A stretch of DNA of 64,000 bases from contig JBDRCC010000007.1 of the NCBI GenBank assembly GCA_043822065.1, forward strand, positions 62,001-126,000, in the 5' to 3' direction. The stretch is from JBDRCC01 sp043822065 [NCBI: archaeon]. Lineage in GTDB: Archaea; Undinarchaeota; CAZHTU01. The notes under the pieces were generated by a model that saw nothing but the letters and a program-made list of their open reading frames with translations, had not been told where the DNA came from and did no database searches. The translations under genes were made by a program, and so were the position numbers. Positions within the stretch are counted from its first letter, which is position 1. Each line of letters starts with the position of its first letter. Below are positions 1 to 7,828 of the stretch, piece after piece.

Positions 1-312
1 AACATGGATGCAAAGTCCCTTGCTGAGAGGCTCACATCATCCGGCCTGCACAGGCCAGGCTTCCGCAAGGACCCGCGCGTCACAGAGAAAATCCTAGACC
101 GCTTTGTGCCCCACATAACCCTGCTCGGAGGCGCCTTCGTCGGGCTTCTCGCGGCAGGCGCAACCCTGACCGGCGCTTTTGGAGGTGGCACTGGAGTCCT
201 CCTTACTGCAGGAATAGTCTACAAGCTCTACGAGGACATAGCAAGCCAGCAGGCAATGGAGTCGCAGCCGTTGCTGAGGAAATTCATGGGCGAAACGTCC
301 TTTGGAATATAA
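1..312 (+). CDS. secY: Preprotein translocase subunit SecY, C-terminal fragment
   Basis: The reading frame is open from the first base, so the gene begins outside the window. The visible 103 residues end in a hydrophobic helix (about residues 38-75) followed by the LYEDI segment and short cytosolic tail typical of archaeal SecY/Sec61-alpha. SecY is the pore of the protein export channel. The gene order that follows (DUF106 protein, cmk, L14e, cbf5) is the classical end of the archaeal spc/secY operon and supports the call. Confidence 0.85.
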   Translation, partial: NMDAKSLAERLTSSGLHRPGFRKDPRVTEKILDRFVPHITLLGGAFVGLLAAGATLTGAFGGGTGVLLTAGIVYKLYEDIASQQAMESQPLLRKFMGETSFGI

Positions 313-313
313 A

Positions 314-790
314 ATGGGCATAGTATACACCATACTGAATCCTGTCCTGTCCCCCGTCCTCAGCCTTGGGACTATCTGGGCGATACTCACCCTTTCGATA
401 ATAATCAACCTGATTTCGACATTACTCACCAAGGCCATGGTTGACACCAGGCGGATGAAGGAAATACAGGAGGAGCTCAAGAAATACCGCTCAAAGACAC
501 TTGCCGCAGCCAAGTCTGGGGAGAAAGCCCAGGACAGTGCAGAGGAGCAGGCAAGGCTCATGGAGATGCAGCAGGAGATGATGAAGCTGCAGTTCCCGAT
601 GTTCTTCACCATGATACCCATCCTGATAGTGTTCGTCTGGATGCGCGACGCGTTTATTGCAACTGGCGAAGTCATAACCCTGCCGTACACACTTCCAATC
701 TGGGGCAACACCCTCGGCTGGATAGGGTGGTACATACTATGCTCGCTTCCCATGTCTTTGGTTATACGAAAGGGCCTGAGGGTGGCCTGA
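314..790 (+). CDS. DUF106 family membrane protein (EMC3/YidC/Oxa1-like insertase)
   Basis: A 158-residue protein with one N-terminal membrane helix, a charged helical hairpin rich in K/E/Q (about residues 42-95, with a MEMQQEMMKLQFPMF stretch), then two more helices. This is the plan of archaeal DUF106 proteins, which are homologous to Oxa1/YidC, EMC3 and TMCO1 and are thought to insert membrane proteins together with SecYEG. I chose the ATG at 314, two bases after the secY stop; a TTG at 302 would add four residues. Position right after secY fits the role. Confidence 0.85.
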   Translation: MGIVYTILNPVLSPVLSLGTIWAILTLSIIINLISTLLTKAMVDTRRMKEIQEELKKYRSKTLAAAKSGEKAQDSAEEQARLMEMQQEMMKLQFPMFFTMIPILIVFVWMRDAFIATGEVITLPYTLPIWGNTLGWIGWYILCSLPMSLVIRKGLRVA

Positions 791-835
791 TGGCGGCACT
801 ACCGTGCGCAACTGCAAACCCAGGAGTGATTTGAG

Positions 836-1366
836 ATGCGGATTGCACTTTCCGGCCCGCCTGGCTCAGGGAAAACAACGGTCGGCGAGATTATTGCCAA
901 GCGGCTAAGCCTAAAATTTATTCCGGCAAGCCAGATATTCAGGGAAATGGCCAAGGAGCAGGGGATGCCGATAGAGCAATTCAACAAGTTCTGCGAGACC
1001 GACAAGGCGTTCGACAAGAAAATGGACGCGTCCCAGAAGAAGTACATGCTACAGGACAACGTTGTCATCGACAGCCGGCTCTCGGCGCACTTCATCACGA
1101 ACGCAGACTTCAAGGTCCACATCCGCGCTGACCTGAAGGAGCGTGCAAGGCGCGTTGCCGGGCGGGACAAAATGCCGCCAGCCGAGGCTGAAAAGAAGAT
1201 AACTGCCCGTGAGGCCAGCGAGCGCGCAAGGTACACGGAATACTACGGCATCGACATAACTGACCTGTCCATATACGACATAGTCCTAAATTCCACAAAA
1301 TGGACCGCTGACGAGGTTGCTGACATCATAGTAACAGCCATCAGACAGAAGGAGGTAAAAAAATGA
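836..1366 (+). CDS. cmk: Cytidylate kinase, archaeal type
   Basis: 176 residues, beginning with a Walker A loop GPPGSGKTT (residues 7-15). The whole length and the VIDSRLSAHF and RARRVAGRDK segments match archaeal CMP kinases, which phosphorylate CMP/dCMP to the diphosphate. It lies between the DUF106 gene and L14e, its usual archaeal place. The adenylate kinase gene and L34e, often found in the same cluster, are absent here. Its stop overlaps the start of the L14e gene by four bases. Confidence 0.9.
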   Translation: MRIALSGPPGSGKTTVGEIIAKRLSLKFIPASQIFREMAKEQGMPIEQFNKFCETDKAFDKKMDASQKKYMLQDNVVIDSRLSAHFITNADFKVHIRADLKERARRVAGRDKMPPAEAEKKITAREASERARYTEYYGIDITDLSIYDIVLNSTKWTADEVADIIVTAIRQKEVKK

Positions 1367-1719
1367 TTGTTGGACAGGTTTGCATAAAGAAAAAAGGCCA
1401 CGACGCCGGTCGCGAGTGCGTCATAATTGAGCTAAAGGAGAAGGAGAACCGCGCCCTAGTAACCGGCCCGAAGGCAGTTACCGGTGTCAGGCGCAGGTAT
1501 GTCAACCTCGCCCACCTAACGCCCACCCAAAAGGCGCTCCAGATTAAGGCGAACGCCTCAGACAGCGAAATAGCGGCGCTCCTCGGCAGGAAGATAACTG
1601 AGCACCCAAAAAAGGAAACGCCAGTAAAAACGGAAGAGAAAAAAGAGGCGCATCCGAAGAAGGCAGAGGCAAAGCCCAAAGCAAAGCCGAAGGCTAAGCA
1701 CAAGGCAAAGAAGAAATAA
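1363..1719 (+). CDS. rpl14e: 50S ribosomal protein L14e
   Basis: 118 residues. The first 85 match the KOW-like fold of archaeal/eukaryotic L14e (MIVGQVCIKKKGHDAG start, VTGVRRRYVNLAHL core). The last 35 or so residues are a low-complexity tail of K, A, P and E, longer than in typical archaeal L14e; the same kind of tail recurs on other ribosomal proteins here. The start overlaps the cmk stop (ATGA), which implies translational coupling. Confidence 0.92.
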   Translation: MIVGQVCIKKKGHDAGRECVIIELKEKENRALVTGPKAVTGVRRRYVNLAHLTPTQKALQIKANASDSEIAALLGRKITEHPKKETPVKTEEKKEAHPKKAEAKPKAKPKAKHKAKKK

Positions 1720-1721
1720 TT

Positions 1722-2702
1722 ATGGAATGGCAAGTCAAGTCGGAAGCTGAGACCAATCCAGCCTATGGCTGCCTTCCCTCAAAGCGCCCTATAGTGGAAT
1801 ACCTCCGAAACGGGATTATCAACGTTGACAAGGTTGCAGGGCCCACATCCAGGCAGGTTGCGGACTGGGTCAAAAACATCTTTGGCGCCTCAAAGACGGG
1901 GCATTCCGGGACCCTCGACCCAAACGTTACCGGGGTGTTCGTCGTCGCTCTTGACAATGCAACCAAGGCGATACATGTCCTCCTCCACTCCCCTAAGGAA
2001 TACGTCTGCCTCATGCACCTCCACGAGGACGCCCCGCTCCGCGACCTGAAAACGGCAATGAAGGAGCTCACGGGCAAGACATACCAGCGCCCCCCTCTTC
2101 GTTCAGCCGTCAAGCGCGTCCTGCGCGTTAGGGAGGCATACGCCATCGACCTCATAGAAAAGGACGGCAAGGCAGTCCTGTTCCGCGTCTCCTGCGAAGC
2201 AGGCTACTACGTCCGCAAGCTCTGCCACGACATCGGGACAATCCTCGGGGTGGGCGCCCAGATGACCGAGCTCCGAAGGACTAGGACCGGGCCATATGAC
2301 GAGGGCTCAATTGCCAGCCTCCAGAAGCTTTCCGAGGCCAAATACCTATTGGACACCAAGGGCGACGAGTCCTACCTCCGCAGGCTTGTAATGCCCGTAG
2401 AGTCAGCAGTTTCCATGATTCCCAAGGTGGCCGTCCAGGACTCAGCAGTAGGCGCCCTGTGCAATGGCTCAAAACTCATGGCCCCTGGCGTTGCAAAGCT
2501 CCAGCGGTTCAAGAAGGGCAGCACAATCGCGCTCCTCACGCTCAAGGGCGAGCTGATATGCCTCGCAGTCGCAGAGGAGGGCTCTGACAAGATACTTAAG
2601 ATGCCAAAGGGCTTCTGCGCAAAATCCACCCGCGTTATTATGCCAGAGGGAATCTACCCCAGGATGTGGAAAACCCAGAAAACCAAGCCGCCCGACCAAT
2701 AA
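1722..2702 (+). CDS. cbf5: tRNA/rRNA pseudouridine synthase Cbf5 (TruB family)
   Basis: 326 residues. The catalytic motif GHSGTLDP holds the aspartate nucleophile (D66), followed by the family segment QRPPLRSAVKR, and the C-terminal 80-90 residues form a PUA domain. Cbf5 is the catalytic subunit of H/ACA guide RNPs and also makes Psi55 in tRNA in archaea. It follows L14e by two bases in the same operon, and is the last gene of the cluster. Confidence 0.93.
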   Translation: MEWQVKSEAETNPAYGCLPSKRPIVEYLRNGIINVDKVAGPTSRQVADWVKNIFGASKTGHSGTLDPNVTGVFVVALDNATKAIHVLLHSPKEYVCLMHLHEDAPLRDLKTAMKELTGKTYQRPPLRSAVKRVLRVREAYAIDLIEKDGKAVLFRVSCEAGYYVRKLCHDIGTILGVGAQMTELRRTRTGPYDEGSIASLQKLSEAKYLLDTKGDESYLRRLVMPVESAVSMIPKVAVQDSAVGALCNGSKLMAPGVAKLQRFKKGSTIALLTLKGELICLAVAEEGSDKILKMPKGFCAKSTRVIMPEGIYPRMWKTQKTKPPDQ

Positions 2703-2783
2703 GCAACATACCTGCTTTGTTCTTGTCTAATGAACGGCATTAAACCAAAAACAGGCAAGCCAACCGTTTTTTAGACAAAAATG

Positions 2784-2790
2784 TTTATAA
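2784..2790 (+). promoter_or_regulatory. TATA box of the 27-codon mini-gene
   Basis: TTTATAA lies about 30 nt before the ATG at 2820, the standard spacing for a leaderless archaeal transcript. Confidence 0.5.
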
Positions 2791-2819
2791 ACATATACAG
2801 CCTATACTATGATGGCAAG

Positions 2820-2903
2820 ATGAATGTAGCAACTACAAAGCAAATAATAAAAGCGTTGCTGTTGTTTGTTGTGTTCTTCTTCGGTCTGAAGAAGAAGCAA
2901 TAG
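2820..2903 (+). CDS. Small hydrophobic peptide (27 aa), unknown
   Basis: A short open frame: MNVATTKQIIKAL, then a run of L/V/F residues, ending in GLKKKQ. It could form a single membrane helix with a positively charged end. It has its own TATA box (2784-2790) at leaderless spacing and sits alone in a 258-bp gap between cbf5 and the next gene. I recognise no family; whether it is translated is an inference from the promoter and the non-random composition. Confidence 0.4.
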   Translation: MNVATTKQIIKALLLFVVFFFGLKKKQ

Positions 2904-2961
2904 TAACTGCTCATCGTCCCCCCAAAACCTTTTGTATATAATTCCCTCTATACCTGTACTT

Positions 2962-3432
2962 TTACTCTGCCGACCTGTCTACGAAAATTAGCGCATATCC
3001 TATCCGGTTGGTGGCCTGTGCAGGCAGGGCATCCACAAGCGTGACATCAAACCCCTGCATCTCCTTGGTGTTTCCCTCAAACAGCGTTACCGTCTTAAGC
3101 TGCCCGCCGCCAGCTAAGCTCAGCCGGGCGGCATCAGTTATACTCGCCTCTCCCTTGAAAACCGCGGTCAGGCATATACTGTACTCACCGCCTATCGGCT
3201 CGCAGCCCCCCTGGGTGCTTATGTAACCATAAAAGTCATGGCCTATGTCACAGTCCGGGCAGCTGTTTGATGTCTCGCCAACAGTGCACATGCCATCACC
3301 GCAAATAACCTGGATCTGGCCTGAAAACATGCCAGAGGTGGGCATCTGCGCCGGGACCATAGTGTAAAGTATGATTGCCCCTGAAACAGCTATTATCGCA
3401 ATCCCCAATTTTGCGCTGCTGTCAATCTTCAT
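2962..3432 (-). CDS. Secreted/membrane-anchored protein with CGDGxC motif, unknown
   Basis: 156 residues with an N-terminal hydrophobic anchor (about residues 8-28) and no other membrane segment. Residues 44-61 form a cysteine motif of the type CGDGxC-x2-GE-x5-C-x2-C, which is frequent in extracellular proteins of DPANN archaea and other archaea and is likely disulfide-bonded or metal-binding. The remaining part looks like beta-rich extracellular sequence. The function is unknown. It is transcribed toward cbf5. Confidence 0.6.
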   Translation of the reverse strand: MKIDSSAKLGIAIIAVSGAIILYTMVPAQMPTSGMFSGQIQVICGDGMCTVGETSNSCPDCDIGHDFYGYISTQGGCEPIGGEYSICLTAVFKGEASITDAARLSLAGGGQLKTVTLFEGNTKEMQGFDVTLVDALPAQATNRIGYALIFVDRSAE

Positions 3433-3536
3433 GCCATAATTATGGCGCCAGTCCTATTTAAACCTAAGTAAATACTGAATGCTGGCTGGTTCCTGCCAAA
3501 AACTTAAAGAACAAACCACCCATAATACCAAATCAC

Positions 3537-3607
3537 GCGGGGGTGACAGACTGGCTATGTGACCGGCTGCAGACCGGTATAAGAGGGTTCAATTCCCTCC
3601 CCCCGCT
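3537..3607 (+). tRNA. tRNA-Cys (GCA)
   Basis: Full cloverleaf: 7-bp acceptor GCGGGGG/CCCCCGC, D arm ACA/TGT, anticodon stem ACCGG/CCGGT with loop CTGCAGA (anticodon GCA), T stem GAGGG/CCCTC. The discriminator is T, the expected U73 identity base of tRNA-Cys. CCA is not encoded. Confidence 0.95.
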
Positions 3608-3663
3608 CTATACCTTATAGCATTTCTAAAATCGATTGTGGCTGAGCAGCCTGTTTTCTCGCT

Positions 3664-4749
3664 TTATTGCTTGGAAAGCGTAACCGCGCTCGAGGCTGAG
3701 CCGGAGCAGCAGGTGGAGGTGAATTCAATATTTCCAGTTATGAAGTCGCCGCTCTTGGAACCAGCGAAGGCGCCCACATACGGGTTGCCGCCGGCTGTAA
3801 AAAAGCCGGTGCTGAACTGGAGGCTGGATGCCGTGCCGCTTACTACAGGGCTGTCCGCCCAGGGAACCTGGCTGTCCAGGCAGGTGAACCCCGCGGTCGA
3901 GCCGGCGATGCCATAAGAGGTAAACAAGGCGTCGACGCTGGCAGTCCCGCTCAACGCGCCGCTGGAATCCTCAATTACCGTCAGGGATATAGTGCCCCCG
4001 AACGTGTCGTCAAATGTGCAGGTGGTGTAATACTCCTGGAATGCCCGGTCATAGTTGCCCCTCACGCTGAATGTGCCGGCATAAACCTCCTCCACCGGCT
4101 CAACTTCTTTAAGCTTTTCTATTACTGCAGTCTCCTTCTCGCAGACAGACAGGCCGACCAAGTCAACCGCGCACACCCCAAACGTGTAAGTCCCCTCTGT
4201 CGTAGGTATCCCTATCAGGAGGCCGTCGATGCCGACTACTGTGCCCCACGGCGGGGTCCCCTCCCGGAACGTGTCTGATTGGTAGTGGTACGGCGGGGTG
4301 CCTCCTGCGACGCCGGCTATCATGTTGGCTTGGCACATCTGGTCAACAAAGCACAAAACTGGGGTAAGCTGGAGAGTAAGCGACGGCTGTTTGACTATAA
4401 TCGCAAGCTCAAGCGAAACCGCCCGCCCGGCAGAATCCGTTATGGTTATGGTGAAGGGCGGCGAGACGCTCTTGGTGCTTCCTGGGGCAAGCAATGGCGG
4501 TGTCCCGTCAAGTATGCAGTTTGCCAGTATGAAGCCAGGCGGCAGTGCGCCTGCAGTGACTGCGCAGGCGTAAGGCGGGGTGCCGCCTTGAGCGGTTATC
4601 GGATATATCCCCTGCTGGCCAGCAGTCCACTCAGGGAGCCCGGAGACCGTGGCTTGCAACGGCGCGTCGCCTCCATCGCCAGTGCACCCTGAAGCAAGCA
4701 GGATAGCTAACACAAGAAGGAAAACAGGCGTCTTATTACCGGCTCTCAC
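3664..4749 (-). CDS. Lipoprotein with putative Ig-like (He_PIG) repeats
   Basis: About 361 residues. The N-terminus is a lipoprotein signal peptide with an LASGC lipobox at about residues 18-22. Two repeats with the TGGTPPY or GGTPPY pattern and LPPGF or IGIPTTEGTY segments resemble He_PIG/cadherin-like putative Ig domains of surface proteins. The C-terminal 150 residues are beta-rich and Ser/Thr/Gly-rich. I chose the GTG at 4749 because a TATA-like box (4772-4780, minus strand) lies 23-31 nt upstream; a TTG at 4791 would overlap that box. Likely a cell-surface protein; ligand unknown. Confidence 0.6.
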   Translation of the reverse strand: MRAGNKTPVFLLVLAILLASGCTGDGGDAPLQATVSGLPEWTAGQQGIYPITAQGGTPPYACAVTAGALPPGFILANCILDGTPPLLAPGSTKSVSPPFTITITDSAGRAVSLELAIIVKQPSLTLQLTPVLCFVDQMCQANMIAGVAGGTPPYHYQSDTFREGTPPWGTVVGIDGLLIGIPTTEGTYTFGVCAVDLVGLSVCEKETAVIEKLKEVEPVEEVYAGTFSVRGNYDRAFQEYYTTCTFDDTFGGTISLTVIEDSSGALSGTASVDALFTSYGIAGSTAGFTCLDSQVPWADSPVVSGTASSLQFSTGFFTAGGNPYVGAFAGSKSGDFITGNIEFTSTCCSGSASSAVTLSKQ

Positions 4750-4809
4750 AGCCCTACATAAAATAAACTTTCTTATATAGATTCTTAGCAAAGTGTGGCT
4801 TCAACATCC

Positions 4810-4816
4810 TTATAAA
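4810..4816 (+). promoter_or_regulatory. TATA box of the DEAD-box helicase gene
   Basis: TTATAAA lies 23-29 nt before the ATG at 4839, giving a leaderless mRNA. The minus-strand TATA of the lipoprotein gene (4772-4780) lies next to it, so this is a divergent promoter region. Confidence 0.6.
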
Positions 4817-4838
4817 CTCCACGATTTAGAGGATAATA

Positions 4839-6137
4839 ATGCCTGAATCCCAAGCATCCAAAAGCCATAGCCCTGAATGTGTAGACAAATTCAGGCAGTT
4901 GGGGATAGCCGAGCCCGTACTGAATGCCATAGCGGAGCAGGGATTCGAGATGCCGTCGGAGATACAACGCAAGTCCATACAGCTTGTCGTGTCCGGCAAA
5001 GATGTCATAGCCGAGGCGGCAACCGGTTCAGGGAAGACATTGGCCTTTGACGCCGGCATCATACAGAACACCGAGCCAGGATACGGCCTCCAGGCGCTTA
5101 TACTTACCCCTACCCGGGAGCTGGCAGAGCAGAACGCGAGGGCGCTCAGGTCATTTTCAAAATACAAGCCCCTCCATATTGTCACTATCTACGGCGGCGT
5201 GCCCATCAACAAGCAGATACACTTAGTCCGGACTGCCGACGTGGTCGTTGCCACGCCGGGGCGGCTCCTGGACCACATGGAGCGGGGCACCATTCAGCTG
5301 AATGAAATTACCATTCTTGTTCTTGACGAGGCGGATACCATGCTCGACATGGGGTTCATAAGGGACGTCCGGAAAATAATGCAAGCTTGCCCAAGGAGCC
5401 GCCAGACGCTCCTTTTCTCTGCCACAATCACGCGGGAGGTAGCCCGCCTCTCTCATGACTACATGCGCTCGCCGCAGCAGGTCTTCGCGGAGCCCCAGGT
5501 TGACCCGAAACAGCTGGCCCAAGTCTACTACGAGATATCTAGCAAGCTCAAGTTTTCCCTGCTAGCGCATCTGCTAATGCACGAAGACGCGAAGCTCGTT
5601 ATGGTGTTCTGCAATACCCGGCGCTTCGTGGATATAGTGGCAAGAAACCTCAACCAGGCAGGCATAGATGCGATGCCTATCCACGGCGGGCTTACCCAGT
5701 CAAAGAGGGGCAAGACCCTGCACCAGTTCCACTCCCAGGCGACGACGGTGCTCGTCTGCACTGACGTGGCTGCGAGGGGGCTGGACATACCCCATGTGTC
5801 CCACATTTACAATTATGACCTGCCAAAGGAAAGCAAGCAGTACATTCACAGGATTGGGCGGACTGCCAGAGCGGGAAAAGAGGGGAAAGTCATAAACCTG
5901 CTTTCCGAGCGGGACCATGACGCCTTTAGGCAGGTGCTGCATGATAATGGTGTTAAAGTCACGAGGATGGCTGTGCCCCCGATGAAAAGAATAGAGATGC
6001 AGCAAACTGGGCGGCGGGACTACCGCCAAGGAAACGACAGAAGGCGAAACCCACATAAGAATTATTCTCACCTGCAGAGGCGCCAGAGGTCTTCATCACA
6101 CAGCCAGCGGGCGCCAAGCCGGGGCTCCAGCAGATAG
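4839..6137 (+). CDS. DEAD-box ATP-dependent RNA helicase
   Basis: 432 residues with the motifs in order: Q-motif region, Walker A ATGSGKT (residues 61-67), PTRELA, DEAD (about residue 161), SAT, then helicase C with HRIGRTARAG. The core ends near residue 375 and is followed by a basic tail rich in R, Q, S, N and H, suited to RNA binding. Such proteins remodel RNA, for example in ribosome assembly or cold adaptation. It has its own leaderless promoter and is followed by a 281-bp gap. Confidence 0.92.
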   Translation: MPESQASKSHSPECVDKFRQLGIAEPVLNAIAEQGFEMPSEIQRKSIQLVVSGKDVIAEAATGSGKTLAFDAGIIQNTEPGYGLQALILTPTRELAEQNARALRSFSKYKPLHIVTIYGGVPINKQIHLVRTADVVVATPGRLLDHMERGTIQLNEITILVLDEADTMLDMGFIRDVRKIMQACPRSRQTLLFSATITREVARLSHDYMRSPQQVFAEPQVDPKQLAQVYYEISSKLKFSLLAHLLMHEDAKLVMVFCNTRRFVDIVARNLNQAGIDAMPIHGGLTQSKRGKTLHQFHSQATTVLVCTDVAARGLDIPHVSHIYNYDLPKESKQYIHRIGRTARAGKEGKVINLLSERDHDAFRQVLHDNGVKVTRMAVPPMKRIEMQQTGRRDYRQGNDRRRNPHKNYSHLQRRQRSSSHSQRAPSRGSSR

Positions 6138-6182
6138 CCGCCATCCGCCCTCCCTGCTACCCCACTCCCTCAAGAGCAAAAG

Positions 6183-6330
6183 TTTAAATTACCCTTCTGC
6201 CTATTACCAGCCGTCAACGGCATATCACTGGCGCGTTGGCAGAGGCTAAATGCACGCAACAACCCGAATTGGGGACGAAGAAGACGACTGCGACGAGTAA
6301 ACGCACGCGAGTTTTTTCTTCTCGCCTTAG
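6183..6330 (+). ncRNA. Possible small RNA or leader transcript (unassigned)
   Basis: The gap between the helicase and cysS (6138-6418) holds a good TATA box TTTAAATT (6183-6190). About 120 nt downstream is a hairpin GCGAG/CTCGC (6307-6311 with 6321-6325) enclosing a T-rich loop, followed by a pyrimidine-rich stretch. Between them CCC/GGG hairpins are possible. A 16-codon frame (6251-6301) encoding an acidic peptide is also present. I cannot match this to a known RNA family. Confidence 0.25.
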
Positions 6331-6418
6331 CTATACGCTCCTTCTGTTAAGGAATTCAACTATTTATTATTCAATGGTTGTCAATATCTTTTTATTTGCG
6401 GAGCGCATAGGTTAACAG

Positions 6419-7828
6419 ATGAAGATATACAACACCCTGAGCCGGGAGAAGGAGGAGTTTGCCCCGGTCAGCGGCAAGACGGTCAATATGTACGTCTGCG
6501 GCCCGACAGTCTATGACTACTCCCACCTCGGTCATGCGCGGGCTTACCTCGCTTTTGATGTAGTCCACCGGTACCTCCTCTACAAGAAGTACGAGGTCAA
6601 CTACATTCAGAACATCACCGACGTCGACGACAAGATAATCAACCGGGCAAACGAAACCAAGCGGAAGCCTTCGGACGTAGCTGAGAAATTTACCAAAGAG
6701 TACCTTGCAGACATGGACTCCCTCGGCATCCTTCGGCCGACCAGCCAGCCAAGGGCGACTGGAGTCATACCTGAGATGATAACGATAATAAAATCTCTAA
6801 TATCAAAGGGGTTCGCCTACGAGTCCGGCGGGGACGTCTATTTCTCCCTCCGGAAGTTCAAGGGCTACGGAAAGCTCTCCGGGCAAACAATCGACCAGAT
6901 GAAGGTGGGGGCGCGGGTGGAACCTGGCGAAAACAAACGGGACCCGCTGGACTTTGCCCTCTGGAAGAAATCAAAGCCGGGCGAGCCAGAGTGGGACTCC
7001 CCCTGGGGCAAGGGGCGCCCGGGCTGGCACATCGAGTGCTCCGCGATGTCAATGAAATACGGGGCTGAGACACTTGACATCCACGCTGGCGGGCAGGACC
7101 TCATATTCCCACACCACGAGAACGAAATCGCGCAGTCCGAGGCTTACACTGGCAAGCCCTTTGCCAAATACTGGCTGCACAACGGCTTCGTAACAATCAA
7201 CAAGGAGAAGATGTCAAAGTCGCTGGGAAACTTCTTCACAATCCGCGACATACTGAAGAAGTACAGCCCGCTTGCGGTCAGGTTTTTTCTCCTTTCGACC
7301 TCCTATCGGAGCCCGATAGACTTCTCGAACGACGCGCTCGAGCAGGCGCAGAGGGGTGCGGAGCGGCTGTTAAACACATATAGCCTCCTCATCCTCAACC
7401 TAAAGTCTGCGAAATCTTCTGCGCCCTCCGCCGGCGACAAGAAGCTGTCTGGCGAGCTAAAGGAGAAAAAACAGGGCTTCCTCAAGGCGATGGACGACGA
7501 CTTCAATACCAGCGAGGCGATTGCCAGGCTCTTCGAGATTTCTACTCTGGTGCACAAGTACCTCGAGAACGGCAAGCCGAATGCCGCCGTCCTTAAAGAG
7601 GCAGTGGACTTATTCAAAGACTTCGACAGGATACTCGGTTTCCTCCAGTTTGCCAAGACTGAGCTTCCCATTCCGGAATCTGAAATAACGCAGATGGTAA
7701 ACGACCGCGAGGCGGCGCGTAAGACTAAGGACTATGCAAAGGCAGACGCAATCCGCAGCCAGCTTCTTGGCAAGGGAATAATCATAGAAGACCAAAAGGA
7801 CGGGACCGTGAGATGGAAAATAAAGTGA
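6419..7828 (+). CDS. cysS: Cysteinyl-tRNA synthetase
   Basis: 469 residues. The class I signature is seen as HLGHA (residues 36-40) and KMSKS (about residue 265), with zinc-binding Cys27 in VCGPTVYDY and the WHIECSAMS segment of CysRS. Charges tRNA-Cys; a tRNA-Cys gene lies 2.8 kb upstream. Overlaps the next gene by 16 bases, suggesting an operon of cysS with the DUF362 protein and the methyltransferase. Confidence 0.95.
   Translation: MKIYNTLSREKEEFAPVSGKTVNMYVCGPTVYDYSHLGHARAYLAFDVVHRYLLYKKYEVNYIQNITDVDDKIINRANETKRKPSDVAEKFTKEYLADMDSLGILRPTSQPRATGVIPEMITIIKSLISKGFAYESGGDVYFSLRKFKGYGKLSGQTIDQMKVGARVEPGENKRDPLDFALWKKSKPGEPEWDSPWGKGRPGWHIECSAMSMKYGAETLDIHAGGQDLIFPHHENEIAQSEAYTGKPFAKYWLHNGFVTINKEKMSKSLGNFFTIRDILKKYSPLAVRFFLLSTSYRSPIDFSNDALEQAQRGAERLLNTYSLLILNLKSAKSSAPSAGDKKLSGELKEKKQGFLKAMDDDFNTSEAIARLFEISTLVHKYLENGKPNAAVLKEAVDLFKDFDRILGFLQFAKTELPIPESEITQMVNDREAARKTKDYAKADAIRSQLLGKGIIIEDQKDGTVRWKIK

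Noticed and set aside
94-753. A 219-codon frame on the minus strand opposite the DUF106 gene
   Set aside because: It runs fully antisense to secY and the DUF106 gene, has no family match and is explained by codon bias of the true genes.
6251-6301. 16-codon acidic frame MHATTRIGDEEDDCDE as a leader peptide for cysS
   Set aside because: Only one cysteine codon is present, and it is 120 bp away from cysS without a clear attenuator. It is kept only inside the RNA candidate.
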